A stretch of DNA of 64,000 nt from Aricia agestis (lineage: Eukaryota; Arthropoda; Insecta; Lepidoptera; Lycaenidae), in assembly GCF_905147365.1 (NCBI RefSeq), contig NC_056422.1, positions 6,636,501-6,700,500 on the forward strand, written 5' to 3'. Within the stretch, counting starts at the first letter, position 1. The number at the start of each line of letters is the position of its first letter. Shown in pieces: positions 1 through 8,222 of the stretch. The notes under the pieces were generated by a model. It was not told the origin of the DNA. It did not search any database and saw only the letters and a list, made by a program, of their open reading frames with translations. The position numbers and the translations under genes were made by a program.

Positions 1-903
1 GGCCGTTGGATTGTATGACACTGGCTTGTATACATTTGTGTCAGACAGCAAACTCCTTATTTTCTGCACATATTCTTCGGTACTCATAACTACAGTAGCG
101 TTTCCTTTATCAGCCCTTAGCACTAAGATGTCATTGTTGTTTCTTAACTGTTTAAGTGCTAGCCGCTCTTCTGTAGTTATGTTACTCTTTGGCAGCTTCG
201 ACTTACGTAATATCACCGCTATATCCTGCCTTATAACTTCTGCATCCGCGGTTGGAACTTTATTACGTGAAATAGCCTGCTCCACGCTACACACTATTTC
301 CTCGTAAGGAATTCGCTGAGGTGTTAATGCGTAATTCATTCCTTTGGCCAATATACTTTTTGTAGGGTCATCCAGCACTTCATCTGACAAATTGATCACC
401 ACACGTTCAATGTCTGACACAGAGTTAAGAGTCCCATCACTAGTGGGTATCCGAGGCTTATCACGACGTTGGTGGGTACACAAATTATTAAATTTGCGGT
501 CGTGGCTCACTTTACATAACTCGTATGTTCGCAACGCTTGATGGAACGTTACACGATCACATTTATCAAAATCTTCAGTAGACAACACCCTACTGCATTC
601 CAAATGCACTGTGTACAGTTCACTCACCACCCTACTCAGTTCAATGTGATTGTTCCGTATAAGTTGTTTAAGCAAACGAAAACTCGCAGACGTTAGAATC
701 CTCTTCGAACACGCTATGTCATCACGCGGTTTTATCCACACACATTTAGGTAACACTGCACTATCGCGGCACTGTGACAGGAATATAACCGACGTTTCCA
801 ATCGAGCGCGTTTTTTACGAAGGAATTCTAGATGTTTTATTTTTCTAATAATATCCGGCCCGTATCGGTTATTAAGATAACATTTTAAACTTTCGCGTTG
901 CAT
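1..903 (-). CDS. PLE polyprotein, N-terminal part, cut by window edge
   Basis: The start codon is the complement of 901-903. The frame runs leftward without interruption to base 1 and encodes residues 1-301 of the same protein as the full copies at 2888 and 5554. It covers the N-terminal region and the RADKGNATVV block (residues 263-272) that lies ahead of the reverse transcriptase core. The copy ends only because the window ends, so whether it is complete is unknown. Confidence 0.85.
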   Translation of the reverse strand, partial: MQRESLKCYLNNRYGPDIIRKIKHLEFLRKKRARLETSVIFLSQCRDSAVLPKCVWIKPRDDIACSKRILTSASFRLLKQLIRNNHIELSRVVSELYTVHLECSRVLSTEDFDKCDRVTFHQALRTYELCKVSHDRKFNNLCTHQRRDKPRIPTSDGTLNSVSDIERVVINLSDEVLDDPTKSILAKGMNYALTPQRIPYEEIVCSVEQAISRNKVPTADAEVIRQDIAVILRKSKLPKSNITTEERLALKQLRNNNDILVLRADKGNATVVMSTEEYVQKIRSLLSDTNVYKPVSYNPTA

Positions 904-977
904 TATAATTAAACTTTTTAATCGGGACTTAACGCGACTTATTTAAGTAGTAATGCTACTACGAGTACATACTTTTT

Positions 978-1017
978 CTCGACGTTTCGGCCGTGTTGCA
1001 ACGGCCGTGGTCACGAG
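978..1017 (-). ncRNA. candidate minimal hammerhead ribozyme, inverted copy
   Basis: This is the reverse complement of the motif at 2774-2813, with the same bases at every core position. It lies between the C-terminal fragment and the next ORF start on the minus strand, as in the plus-strand spacers. See the entry at 2774-2813 for the structural argument. Confidence 0.5.
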
Positions 1018-1338
1018 GGGACTGCAGGAGCGCGACGTCTTCGTTTGCACCGGGCGGTCGGTTCTACGACTACCCTCGAATTGTCCAATATTTGTGTTCC
1101 AATACACTGAAAGTCAGTAGGTTCACTGCGACACACAACACTAACTGTATCCGGGTTTACACTTATAGACAGAGGTGACACACGCGGTTTGCACTTATTG
1201 ATCACTGGATTCCAGGCGGGCGACAATTTAAATCCGTCCTCACGATTGAAATTTTTGTACTTTTTAATTTCAATTGCTTCACGTATTACTCTCGTGTGGT
1301 AATGACGATCCGTAGAGAGGATTTTAGGGTCGTGTAGC
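1011..1338 (-). pseudogene. PLE polyprotein, C-terminal fragment (inverted)
   Basis: On the minus strand this encodes residues 745-852 of the PLE protein and ends at a TGA (complement of 1011-1013). It holds the last part of the GIY-YIG nuclease region, including the REAIEI segment likely to carry the catalytic glutamate, and the basic C-terminus. It has no reverse transcriptase, no GIY or YIG motif and no start codon, because the sequence flips orientation at 1337-1338. It is a truncated fragment and is not expected to make an active protein. Confidence 0.85.
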
Positions 1339-2780
1339 GACCATTAGTTGGGAAAACACCGTCTTTCGTGAAGGATTCGGTCCATTTCAGGGACATAGTG
1401 AAGAGTATAAGGTTGGAACCCGGAGATACCATGGTGAGTTTCGATGTTGAGTCACTTTTTACTAACGTTCCACTCAAGGATTGCATCGAGGTGATTAAAA
1501 ACAAGCTGTGTGACCATGAGTTGCCTAAGGAATATATTGTTCTCATTGAACACTGTTTGGACGGTAATTACCTTCTCTTCAGAGATCAGTACTACCTCCA
1601 GATCGATGGCGTTGCAATGGGTAGCCCTCTGGCACCGATAATTGCAAATATCTGGATGGAGCACTTTGAAGACCTAGCTTTAGCTACTGGACCATGTACT
1701 GTGAAACTTTGGAAGAGGTACGTTGATGATGTTTTTTGCATTATTAATGGAGGTCAACAGGAAATAGAACAGTATGTTAATTACCTTAACTCAATCCATC
1801 CAAAAATAAAGTTCACCTACGAGATGGAGAAAAACAGATGCCTCGCATTTTTGGATGTGGAGATCAAAGTGAAGGAGGATGGTACATTATCCCACACTGT
1901 GTACAGAAAACCTACACACACTGACAGATATCTACACGCATCTTCTCATCATCATCCTCGGCATCTTCAATCTGTTATATCATCATTAACAAACAGAGCT
2001 CATAACCTTTGTGACCCTGAACATTTACCCAAGGAGCTAACACATGTTCAGGAGGTACTTAGACGTAACGGGTATAAGGTGTCGAGGGGATTGAGAAGAC
2101 AGAAGGAGAAAACGAGGTATCCAGAGGTGAACCGTCAAGCAGCATTTTTACCATACATCAAAGGCGTAACGGACAAAATTGGAACAGAGCTGAGGAAATA
2201 CTCCATTAAGACTGTGTATACTCCGTTACGTAAAATATCACAAGTACTTCGGTCACCAAAGGATTCCTTACCTTTCCAAACTCCTGGGGTTTATAAAATA
2301 GATTGTAGCTGTGGTAGTTCGTACATTGGCCAAACGAAACGGACTATTGGCGAAAGAGTGAAAGAGCACATAGCCGCAGTGAAAAATCGCCAGACAAATA
2401 AATCCGCGGTAGCAGAACATCTGCTTGATATGGGGACTAATCACTGGATGGAGCTACACGACCCTAAAATCCTCTCTACGGATCGTCATTACCACACGAG
2501 AGTAATACGTGAAGCAATTGAAATTAAAAAGTACAAAAATTTCAATCGTGAGGACGGATTTAAATTGTCGCCCGCCTGGAATCCAGTGATCAATAAGTGC
2601 AAACCGCGTGTGTCACCTCTGTCTATAAGTGTAAACCCGGATACAGTTAGTGTTGTGTGTCGCAGTGAACCTACTGACTTTCAGTGTATTGGAACACAAA
2701 TATTGGACAATTCGAGGGTAGTCGTAGAACCGACCGCCCGGTGCAAACGAAGACGTCGCGCTCCTGCAGTCCCCTCGTGA
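1338..2780 (+). pseudogene. PLE polyprotein, 5'-truncated copy (residues 373-852)
   Basis: The frame is open from the inversion junction to the TGA at 2778-2780 and encodes residues 373-852. It retains the reverse transcriptase palm motifs (FDVESLF, GVAMGSP, YVDD), the YRKPTHTDRYLH block and the whole GIY-YIG domain. It lacks the N-terminal third, including the LYGLPKIHK block. There is no native start codon; a GTG at 1368 is only the internal valine codon 383. It was probably truncated during insertion and is unlikely to be functional. Confidence 0.88.
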
Positions 2781-2813
2781 CCACGGCCGTTGCAACACGG
2801 CCGAAACGTCGAG
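2774..2813 (+). ncRNA. candidate minimal hammerhead ribozyme in PLE spacer
   Basis: CTC at 2774-2776 can pair with GAG at 2811-2813 (helix I). The seven bases GTGACCA at 2777-2783 occupy the place of the conserved CUGANGA core. GGCCG (2785-2789) pairs with CGGCC (2798-2802) as helix II around an 8-base loop. GAAA (2803-2806) follows, then ACGTC, giving a two-base-pair helix III or, between two molecules, a self-complementary ACGU. The expected cut is after C2810. Core positions 3 and 8 are G and C instead of C and G, a swap that keeps their known tertiary pairing, and one extra base (C2784) precedes helix II. PLEs are known to carry minimal hammerheads with short helix III. Activity here is inferred. 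Confidence 0.55.
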
Positions 2814-2887
2814 AAAAAGTATGTACTCGTAGTAGCATTACTACTTAAATAAGTCGCGTTAAGTCCCGATTAAAAAGTTTAATTATA
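2781..2887 (+). promoter_or_regulatory. PLE inter-ORF spacer (unit junction)
   Basis: This 107-bp stretch separates the stop of one unit from the start of the next. After the ribozyme-like motif it holds a hairpin (GTAGTA at 2829-2834 with TACTAC at 2839-2844, loop GCAT). CGCGTT at 2855-2860 can pair with AACGCG at 2892-2897, which would place the ATG at 2888 in the loop. An A/T-rich run precedes the ATG. Any promoter must lie here or inside the upstream ORF; I see no clear TATA box or initiator. Confidence 0.5.
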
Positions 2888-5446
2888 ATGCAACGCGAAA
2901 GTTTAAAATGTTATCTTAATAACCGATACGGGCCGGATATTATTAGAAAAATAAAACATCTAGAATTCCTTCGTAAAAAACGCGCTCGATTGGAAACGTC
3001 GGTTATATTCCTGTCACAGTGCCGCGATAGTGCAGTGTTACCTAAATGTGTGTGGATAAAACCGCGTGATGACATAGCGTGTTCGAAGAGGATTCTAACG
3101 TCTGCGAGTTTTCGTTTGCTTAAACAACTTATACGGAACAATCACATTGAACTGAGTAGGGTGGTGAGTGAACTGTACACAGTGCATTTGGAATGCAGTA
3201 GGGTGTTGTCTACTGAAGATTTTGATAAATGTGATCGTGTAACGTTCCATCAAGCGTTGCGAACATACGAGTTATGTAAAGTGAGCCACGACCGCAAATT
3301 TAATAATTTGTGTACCCACCAACGTCGTGATAAGCCTCGGATACCCACTAGTGATGGGACTCTTAACTCTGTGTCAGACATTGAACGTGTGGTGATCAAT
3401 TTGTCAGATGAAGTGCTGGATGACCCTACAAAAAGTATATTGGCCAAAGGAATGAATTACGCATTAACACCTCAGCGAATTCCTTACGAGGAAATAGTGT
3501 GTAGCGTGGAGCAGGCTATTTCACGTAATAAAGTTCCAACCGCGGATGCAGAAGTTATAAGGCAGGATATAGCGGTGATATTACGTAAGTCGAAGCTGCC
3601 AAAGAGTAACATAACTACAGAAGAGCGGCTAGCACTTAAACAGTTAAGAAACAACAATGACATCTTAGTGCTAAGGGCTGATAAAGGAAACGCTACTGTA
3701 GTTATGAGTACCGAAGAATATGTGCAGAAAATAAGGAGTTTGCTGTCTGACACAAATGTATACAAGCCAGTGTCATACAATCCAACGGCCAGAGTTACTC
3801 GGCGCATTCGAACTTTGATCCACGAAAACAAAGATGTCTTCACGGAGGACGAGTACAATTTTCTACACAAACCCAAACCTGTGCAACCCCCTAAGCTATA
3901 TGGTCTGCCTAAAATTCACAAAAGGAACATTCCTCTGAGGCCCATTGTGAGTCAAATTGACTCTCCGACATACAACTTGGCTAAACATGTTGCTGGAGTG
4001 CTGCGACCATTAGTTGGGAAAACACCGTCTTTCGTGAAGGATTCGGTCCATTTCAGGGACATAGTGAAGAGTATAAGGTTGGAACCCGGAGATACCATGG
4101 TGAGTTTCGATGTTGAGTCACTTTTTACTAACGTTCCACTCAAGGATTGCATCGAGGTGATTAAAAACAAGCTGTGTGACCATGAGTTGCCTAAGGAATA
4201 TATTGTTCTCATTGAACACTGTTTGGACGGTAATTACCTTCTCTTCAGAGATCAGTACTACCTCCAGATCGATGGCGTTGCAATGGGTAGCCCTCTGGCA
4301 CCGATAATTGCAAATATCTGGATGGAGCACTTTGAAGACCTAGCTTTAGCTACTGGACCATGTACTGTGAAACTTTGGAAGAGGTACGTTGATGATGTTT
4401 TTTGCATTATTAATGGAGGTCAACAGGAAATAGAACAGTATGTTAATTACCTTAACTCAATCCATCCAAAAATAAAGTTCACCTACGAGATGGAGAAAAA
4501 CAGATGCCTCGCATTTTTGGATGTGGAGATCAAAGTGAAGGAGGATGGTACATTATCCCACACTGTGTACAGAAAACCTACACACACTGACAGATATCTA
4601 CACGCATCTTCTCATCATCATCCTCGGCATCTTCAATCTGTTATATCATCATTAACAAACAGAGCTCATAACCTTTGTGACCCTGAACATTTACCCAAGG
4701 AGCTAACACATGTTCAGGAGGTACTTAGACGTAACGGGTATAAGGTGTCGAGGGGATTGAGAAGACAGAAGGAGAAAACGAGGTATCCAGAGGTGAACCG
4801 TCAAGCAGCATTTTTACCATACATCAAAGGCGTAACGGACAAAATTGGAACAGAGCTGAGGAAATACTCCATTAAGACTGTGTATACTCCGTTACGTAAA
4901 ATATCACAAGTACTTCGGTCACCAAAGGATTCCTTACCTTTCCAAACTCCTGGGGTTTATAAAATAGATTGTAGCTGTGGTAGTTCGTACATTGGCCAAA
5001 CGAAACGGACTATTGGCGAAAGAGTGAAAGAGCACATAGCCGCAGTGAAAAATCGCCAGACAAATAAATCCGCGGTAGCAGAACATCTGCTTGATATGGG
5101 GACTAATCACTGGATGGAGCTACACGACCCTAAAATCCTCTCTACGGATCGTCATTACCACACGAGAGTAATACGTGAAGCAATTGAAATTAAAAAGTAC
5201 AAAAATTTCAATCGTGAGGACGGATTTAAATTGTCGCCCGCCTGGAATCCAGTGATCAATAAGTGCAAACCGCGTGTGTCACCTCTGTCTATAAGTGTAA
5301 ACCCGGATACAGTTAGTGTTGTGTGTCGCAGTGAACCTACTGACTTTCAGTGTATTGGAACACAAATATTGGACAATTCGAGGGTAGTCGTAGAACCGAC
5401 CGCCCGGTGCAAACGAAGACGTCGCGCTCCTGCAGTCCCCTCGTGA
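2888..5446 (+). CDS. Penelope-like reverse transcriptase / GIY-YIG endonuclease, full copy 1
   Basis: An intact 852-residue ORF. Penelope-type proteins copy their RNA into DNA at a nick made by their own nuclease, acting on chromosomal DNA. In order: an N-terminal region (1-250) with many basic residues; RADKGNATVV (263-272); LYGLPKIHK (337-345); RPIVSQIDSPTYNLAK (351-366); RT motif A FDVESLF with D408; GVAMGSPLAP (463-472); motif C YVDD with D502 and D503; FLDVEI (543-548); YRKPTHTDRYLH (561-572); then the GIY-YIG domain with GVY (689-691), YIG (701-703), R707, likely catalytic E764, and C695, C697, H733, H741 as possible zinc ligands. The basic C-terminus (KRRRR, 842-846) may be a nuclear signal. 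The ATG follows the upstream unit's stop by 107 bp. All catalytic motifs are present, so the copy could be active. Confidence 0.93.
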   Translation: MQRESLKCYLNNRYGPDIIRKIKHLEFLRKKRARLETSVIFLSQCRDSAVLPKCVWIKPRDDIACSKRILTSASFRLLKQLIRNNHIELSRVVSELYTVHLECSRVLSTEDFDKCDRVTFHQALRTYELCKVSHDRKFNNLCTHQRRDKPRIPTSDGTLNSVSDIERVVINLSDEVLDDPTKSILAKGMNYALTPQRIPYEEIVCSVEQAISRNKVPTADAEVIRQDIAVILRKSKLPKSNITTEERLALKQLRNNNDILVLRADKGNATVVMSTEEYVQKIRSLLSDTNVYKPVSYNPTARVTRRIRTLIHENKDVFTEDEYNFLHKPKPVQPPKLYGLPKIHKRNIPLRPIVSQIDSPTYNLAKHVAGVLRPLVGKTPSFVKDSVHFRDIVKSIRLEPGDTMVSFDVESLFTNVPLKDCIEVIKNKLCDHELPKEYIVLIEHCLDGNYLLFRDQYYLQIDGVAMGSPLAPIIANIWMEHFEDLALATGPCTVKLWKRYVDDVFCIINGGQQEIEQYVNYLNSIHPKIKFTYEMEKNRCLAFLDVEIKVKEDGTLSHTVYRKPTHTDRYLHASSHHHPRHLQSVISSLTNRAHNLCDPEHLPKELTHVQEVLRRNGYKVSRGLRRQKEKTRYPEVNRQAAFLPYIKGVTDKIGTELRKYSIKTVYTPLRKISQVLRSPKDSLPFQTPGVYKIDCSCGSSYIGQTKRTIGERVKEHIAAVKNRQTNKSAVAEHLLDMGTNHWMELHDPKILSTDRHYHTRVIREAIEIKKYKNFNREDGFKLSPAWNPVINKCKPRVSPLSISVNPDTVSVVCRSEPTDFQCIGTQILDNSRVVVEPTARCKRRRRAPAVPS

Positions 5447-5479
5447 CCACGGCCGTTGCAACACGGCCGAAACGTCGAG
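5440..5479 (+). ncRNA. candidate minimal hammerhead ribozyme, second junction
   Basis: This repeats the 2774-2813 motif exactly one period (2,666 bp) later, again overlapping the ORF stop codon at 5444-5446. The predicted cut is after 5476, so a transcript spanning both junctions would give a unit-length RNA. Confidence 0.55.
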
Positions 5480-5553
5480 AAAAAGTATGTACTCGTAGTA
5501 GCATTACTACTTAAATAAGTCGCGTTAAGTCCCGATTAAAAAGTTTAATTATA

Positions 5554-8112
5554 ATGCAACGCGAAAGTTTAAAATGTTATCTTAATAACCGATACGGGCC
5601 GGATATTATTAGAAAAATAAAACATCTAGAATTCCTTCGTAAAAAACGCGCTCGATTGGAAACGTCGGTTATATTCCTGTCACAGTGCCGCGATAGTGCA
5701 GTGTTACCTAAATGTGTGTGGATAAAACCGCGTGATGACATAGCGTGTTCGAAGAGGATTCTAACGTCTGCGAGTTTTCGTTTGCTTAAACAACTTATAC
5801 GGAACAATCACATTGAACTGAGTAGGGTGGTGAGTGAACTGTACACAGTGCATTTGGAATGCAGTAGGGTGTTGTCTACTGAAGATTTTGATAAATGTGA
5901 TCGTGTAACGTTCCATCAAGCGTTGCGAACATACGAGTTATGTAAAGTGAGCCACGACCGCAAATTTAATAATTTGTGTACCCACCAACGTCGTGATAAG
6001 CCTCGGATACCCACTAGTGATGGGACTCTTAACTCTGTGTCAGACATTGAACGTGTGGTGATCAATTTGTCAGATGAAGTGCTGGATGACCCTACAAAAA
6101 GTATATTGGCCAAAGGAATGAATTACGCATTAACACCTCAGCGAATTCCTTACGAGGAAATAGTGTGTAGCGTGGAGCAGGCTATTTCACGTAATAAAGT
6201 TCCAACCGCGGATGCAGAAGTTATAAGGCAGGATATAGCGGTGATATTACGTAAGTCGAAGCTGCCAAAGAGTAACATAACTACAGAAGAGCGGCTAGCA
6301 CTTAAACAGTTAAGAAACAACAATGACATCTTAGTGCTAAGGGCTGATAAAGGAAACGCTACTGTAGTTATGAGTACCGAAGAATATGTGCAGAAAATAA
6401 GGAGTTTGCTGTCTGACACAAATGTATACAAGCCAGTGTCATACAATCCAACGGCCAGAGTTACTCGGCGCATTCGAACTTTGATCCACGAAAACAAAGA
6501 TGTCTTCACGGAGGACGAGTACAATTTTCTACACAAACCCAAACCTGTGCAACCCCCTAAGCTATATGGTCTGCCTAAAATTCACAAAAGGAACATTCCT
6601 CTGAGGCCCATTGTGAGTCAAATTGACTCTCCGACATACAACTTGGCTAAACATGTTGCTGGAGTGCTGCGACCATTAGTTGGGAAAACACCGTCTTTCG
6701 TGAAGGATTCGGTCCATTTCAGGGACATAGTGAAGAGTATAAGGTTGGAACCCGGAGATACCATGGTGAGTTTCGATGTTGAGTCACTTTTTACTAACGT
6801 TCCACTCAAGGATTGCATCGAGGTGATTAAAAACAAGCTGTGTGACCATGAGTTGCCTAAGGAATATATTGTTCTCATTGAACACTGTTTGGACGGTAAT
6901 TACCTTCTCTTCAGAGATCAGTACTACCTCCAGATCGATGGCGTTGCAATGGGTAGCCCTCTGGCACCGATAATTGCAAATATCTGGATGGAGCACTTTG
7001 AAGACCTAGCTTTAGCTACTGGACCATGTACTGTGAAACTTTGGAAGAGGTACGTTGATGATGTTTTTTGCATTATTAATGGAGGTCAACAGGAAATAGA
7101 ACAGTATGTTAATTACCTTAACTCAATCCATCCAAAAATAAAGTTCACCTACGAGATGGAGAAAAACAGATGCCTCGCATTTTTGGATGTGGAGATCAAA
7201 GTGAAGGAGGATGGTACATTATCCCACACTGTGTACAGAAAACCTACACACACTGACAGATATCTACACGCATCTTCTCATCATCATCCTCGGCATCTTC
7301 AATCTGTTATATCATCATTAACAAACAGAGCTCATAACCTTTGTGACCCTGAACATTTACCCAAGGAGCTAACACATGTTCAGGAGGTACTTAGACGTAA
7401 CGGGTATAAGGTGTCGAGGGGATTGAGAAGACAGAAGGAGAAAACGAGGTATCCAGAGGTGAACCGTCAAGCAGCATTTTTACCATACATCAAAGGCGTA
7501 ACGGACAAAATTGGAACAGAGCTGAGGAAATACTCCATTAAGACTGTGTATACTCCGTTACGTAAAATATCACAAGTACTTCGGTCACCAAAGGATTCCT
7601 TACCTTTCCAAACTCCTGGGGTTTATAAAATAGATTGTAGCTGTGGTAGTTCGTACATTGGCCAAACGAAACGGACTATTGGCGAAAGAGTGAAAGAGCA
7701 CATAGCCGCAGTGAAAAATCGCCAGACAAATAAATCCGCGGTAGCAGAACATCTGCTTGATATGGGGACTAATCACTGGATGGAGCTACACGACCCTAAA
7801 ATCCTCTCTACGGATCGTCATTACCACACGAGAGTAATACGTGAAGCAATTGAAATTAAAAAGTACAAAAATTTCAATCGTGAGGACGGATTTAAATTGT
7901 CGCCCGCCTGGAATCCAGTGATCAATAAGTGCAAACCGCGTGTGTCACCTCTGTCTATAAGTGTAAACCCGGATACAGTTAGTGTTGTGTGTCGCAGTGA
8001 ACCTACTGACTTTCAGTGTATTGGAACACAAATATTGGACAATTCGAGGGTAGTCGTAGAACCGACCGCCCGGTGCAAACGAAGACGTCGCGCTCCTGCA
8101 GTCCCCTCGTGA
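5554..8112 (+). CDS. Penelope-like reverse transcriptase / GIY-YIG endonuclease, full copy 2
   Basis: An intact 852-residue ORF identical in protein sequence to the copy at 2888-5446, with the same RT motifs (YVDD at 500-503) and GIY-YIG nuclease (GVY 689-691, YIG 701-703). It is the last unit of the array: its spacer ends in unrelated host sequence instead of another start codon. Identity to its neighbour suggests very recent duplication, array homogenisation, or an assembly that filled the array from one consensus. Confidence 0.93.
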   Translation: MQRESLKCYLNNRYGPDIIRKIKHLEFLRKKRARLETSVIFLSQCRDSAVLPKCVWIKPRDDIACSKRILTSASFRLLKQLIRNNHIELSRVVSELYTVHLECSRVLSTEDFDKCDRVTFHQALRTYELCKVSHDRKFNNLCTHQRRDKPRIPTSDGTLNSVSDIERVVINLSDEVLDDPTKSILAKGMNYALTPQRIPYEEIVCSVEQAISRNKVPTADAEVIRQDIAVILRKSKLPKSNITTEERLALKQLRNNNDILVLRADKGNATVVMSTEEYVQKIRSLLSDTNVYKPVSYNPTARVTRRIRTLIHENKDVFTEDEYNFLHKPKPVQPPKLYGLPKIHKRNIPLRPIVSQIDSPTYNLAKHVAGVLRPLVGKTPSFVKDSVHFRDIVKSIRLEPGDTMVSFDVESLFTNVPLKDCIEVIKNKLCDHELPKEYIVLIEHCLDGNYLLFRDQYYLQIDGVAMGSPLAPIIANIWMEHFEDLALATGPCTVKLWKRYVDDVFCIINGGQQEIEQYVNYLNSIHPKIKFTYEMEKNRCLAFLDVEIKVKEDGTLSHTVYRKPTHTDRYLHASSHHHPRHLQSVISSLTNRAHNLCDPEHLPKELTHVQEVLRRNGYKVSRGLRRQKEKTRYPEVNRQAAFLPYIKGVTDKIGTELRKYSIKTVYTPLRKISQVLRSPKDSLPFQTPGVYKIDCSCGSSYIGQTKRTIGERVKEHIAAVKNRQTNKSAVAEHLLDMGTNHWMELHDPKILSTDRHYHTRVIREAIEIKKYKNFNREDGFKLSPAWNPVINKCKPRVSPLSISVNPDTVSVVCRSEPTDFQCIGTQILDNSRVVVEPTARCKRRRRAPAVPS

Positions 8113-8145
8113 CCACGGCCGTTGCAACACGGCCGAAACGTCGAG
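8106..8145 (+). ncRNA. candidate minimal hammerhead ribozyme, array 3' end
   Basis: The third direct copy of the motif, overlapping the stop codon at 8110-8112. No PLE ORF follows, so here the motif would trim the 3' end of the last unit's transcript instead of separating two units. Confidence 0.5.
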
Positions 8146-8222
8146 AAAAAGTATGTACTCGTAGTAGCATTACTACTTAAATAAGTCGCGTTAAGTCCCG
8201 ATTAAAAAAGTTTAATTATAAA

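Larger units (their letters stand above)
1..1338 (-). mobile_element. Penelope-like element, inverted partial copy at left of cluster
   Basis: Read on the minus strand, this segment holds the last 108 codons of the PLE ORF, the inter-ORF spacer with its ribozyme-like motif, and then the first 301 codons of a following unit. It is therefore itself a piece of a head-to-tail tandem, lying opposite to the plus-strand array. It joins that array at 1337-1338 and continues beyond the left window edge. Inverted partial copies beside a direct tandem are characteristic of Penelope-type insertions. The host flank on this side is not visible, so no target duplication can be checked. Confidence 0.9.
1337..8222 (+). 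mobile_element. Penelope-like element, head-to-tail tandem array
   Basis: The array holds one 5'-truncated unit followed by two full units. ORF starts at 2888 and 5554 give a period of 2,666 bp, and the stops at 2780, 5446 and 8112 keep it. The protein copies are identical, and I saw no base differences between units where I compared them. Opposite-strand translations of several segments also match, which argues for identity at synonymous sites. The last unit ends in host sequence near 8222, after a run of six A where the internal junctions have five. A single ORF with an RT and a C-terminal GIY-YIG nuclease, tandem partial copies and an inverted 5' piece together identify the Penelope-like order, endonuclease-bearing branch. 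Confidence 0.93.

Noticed and set aside
1368..2780. A 470-codon ORF starting at GTG 1368 as an independent gene
   Set aside because: The GTG is the internal valine codon 383 of the PLE protein. The real frame begins at the inversion junction and has no start codon.
3484..3876. Antisense ORFs of up to 130 codons inside the PLE units
   Set aside because: They repeat with the units, show no domain, and are fully explained as shadows of the strong sense ORF.
1..8222. PLE array as a retrovirus-like or viral insertion
   Set aside because: No gag, protease, RNase H, integrase or envelope region. The RT plus GIY-YIG architecture is that of Penelope-like elements.
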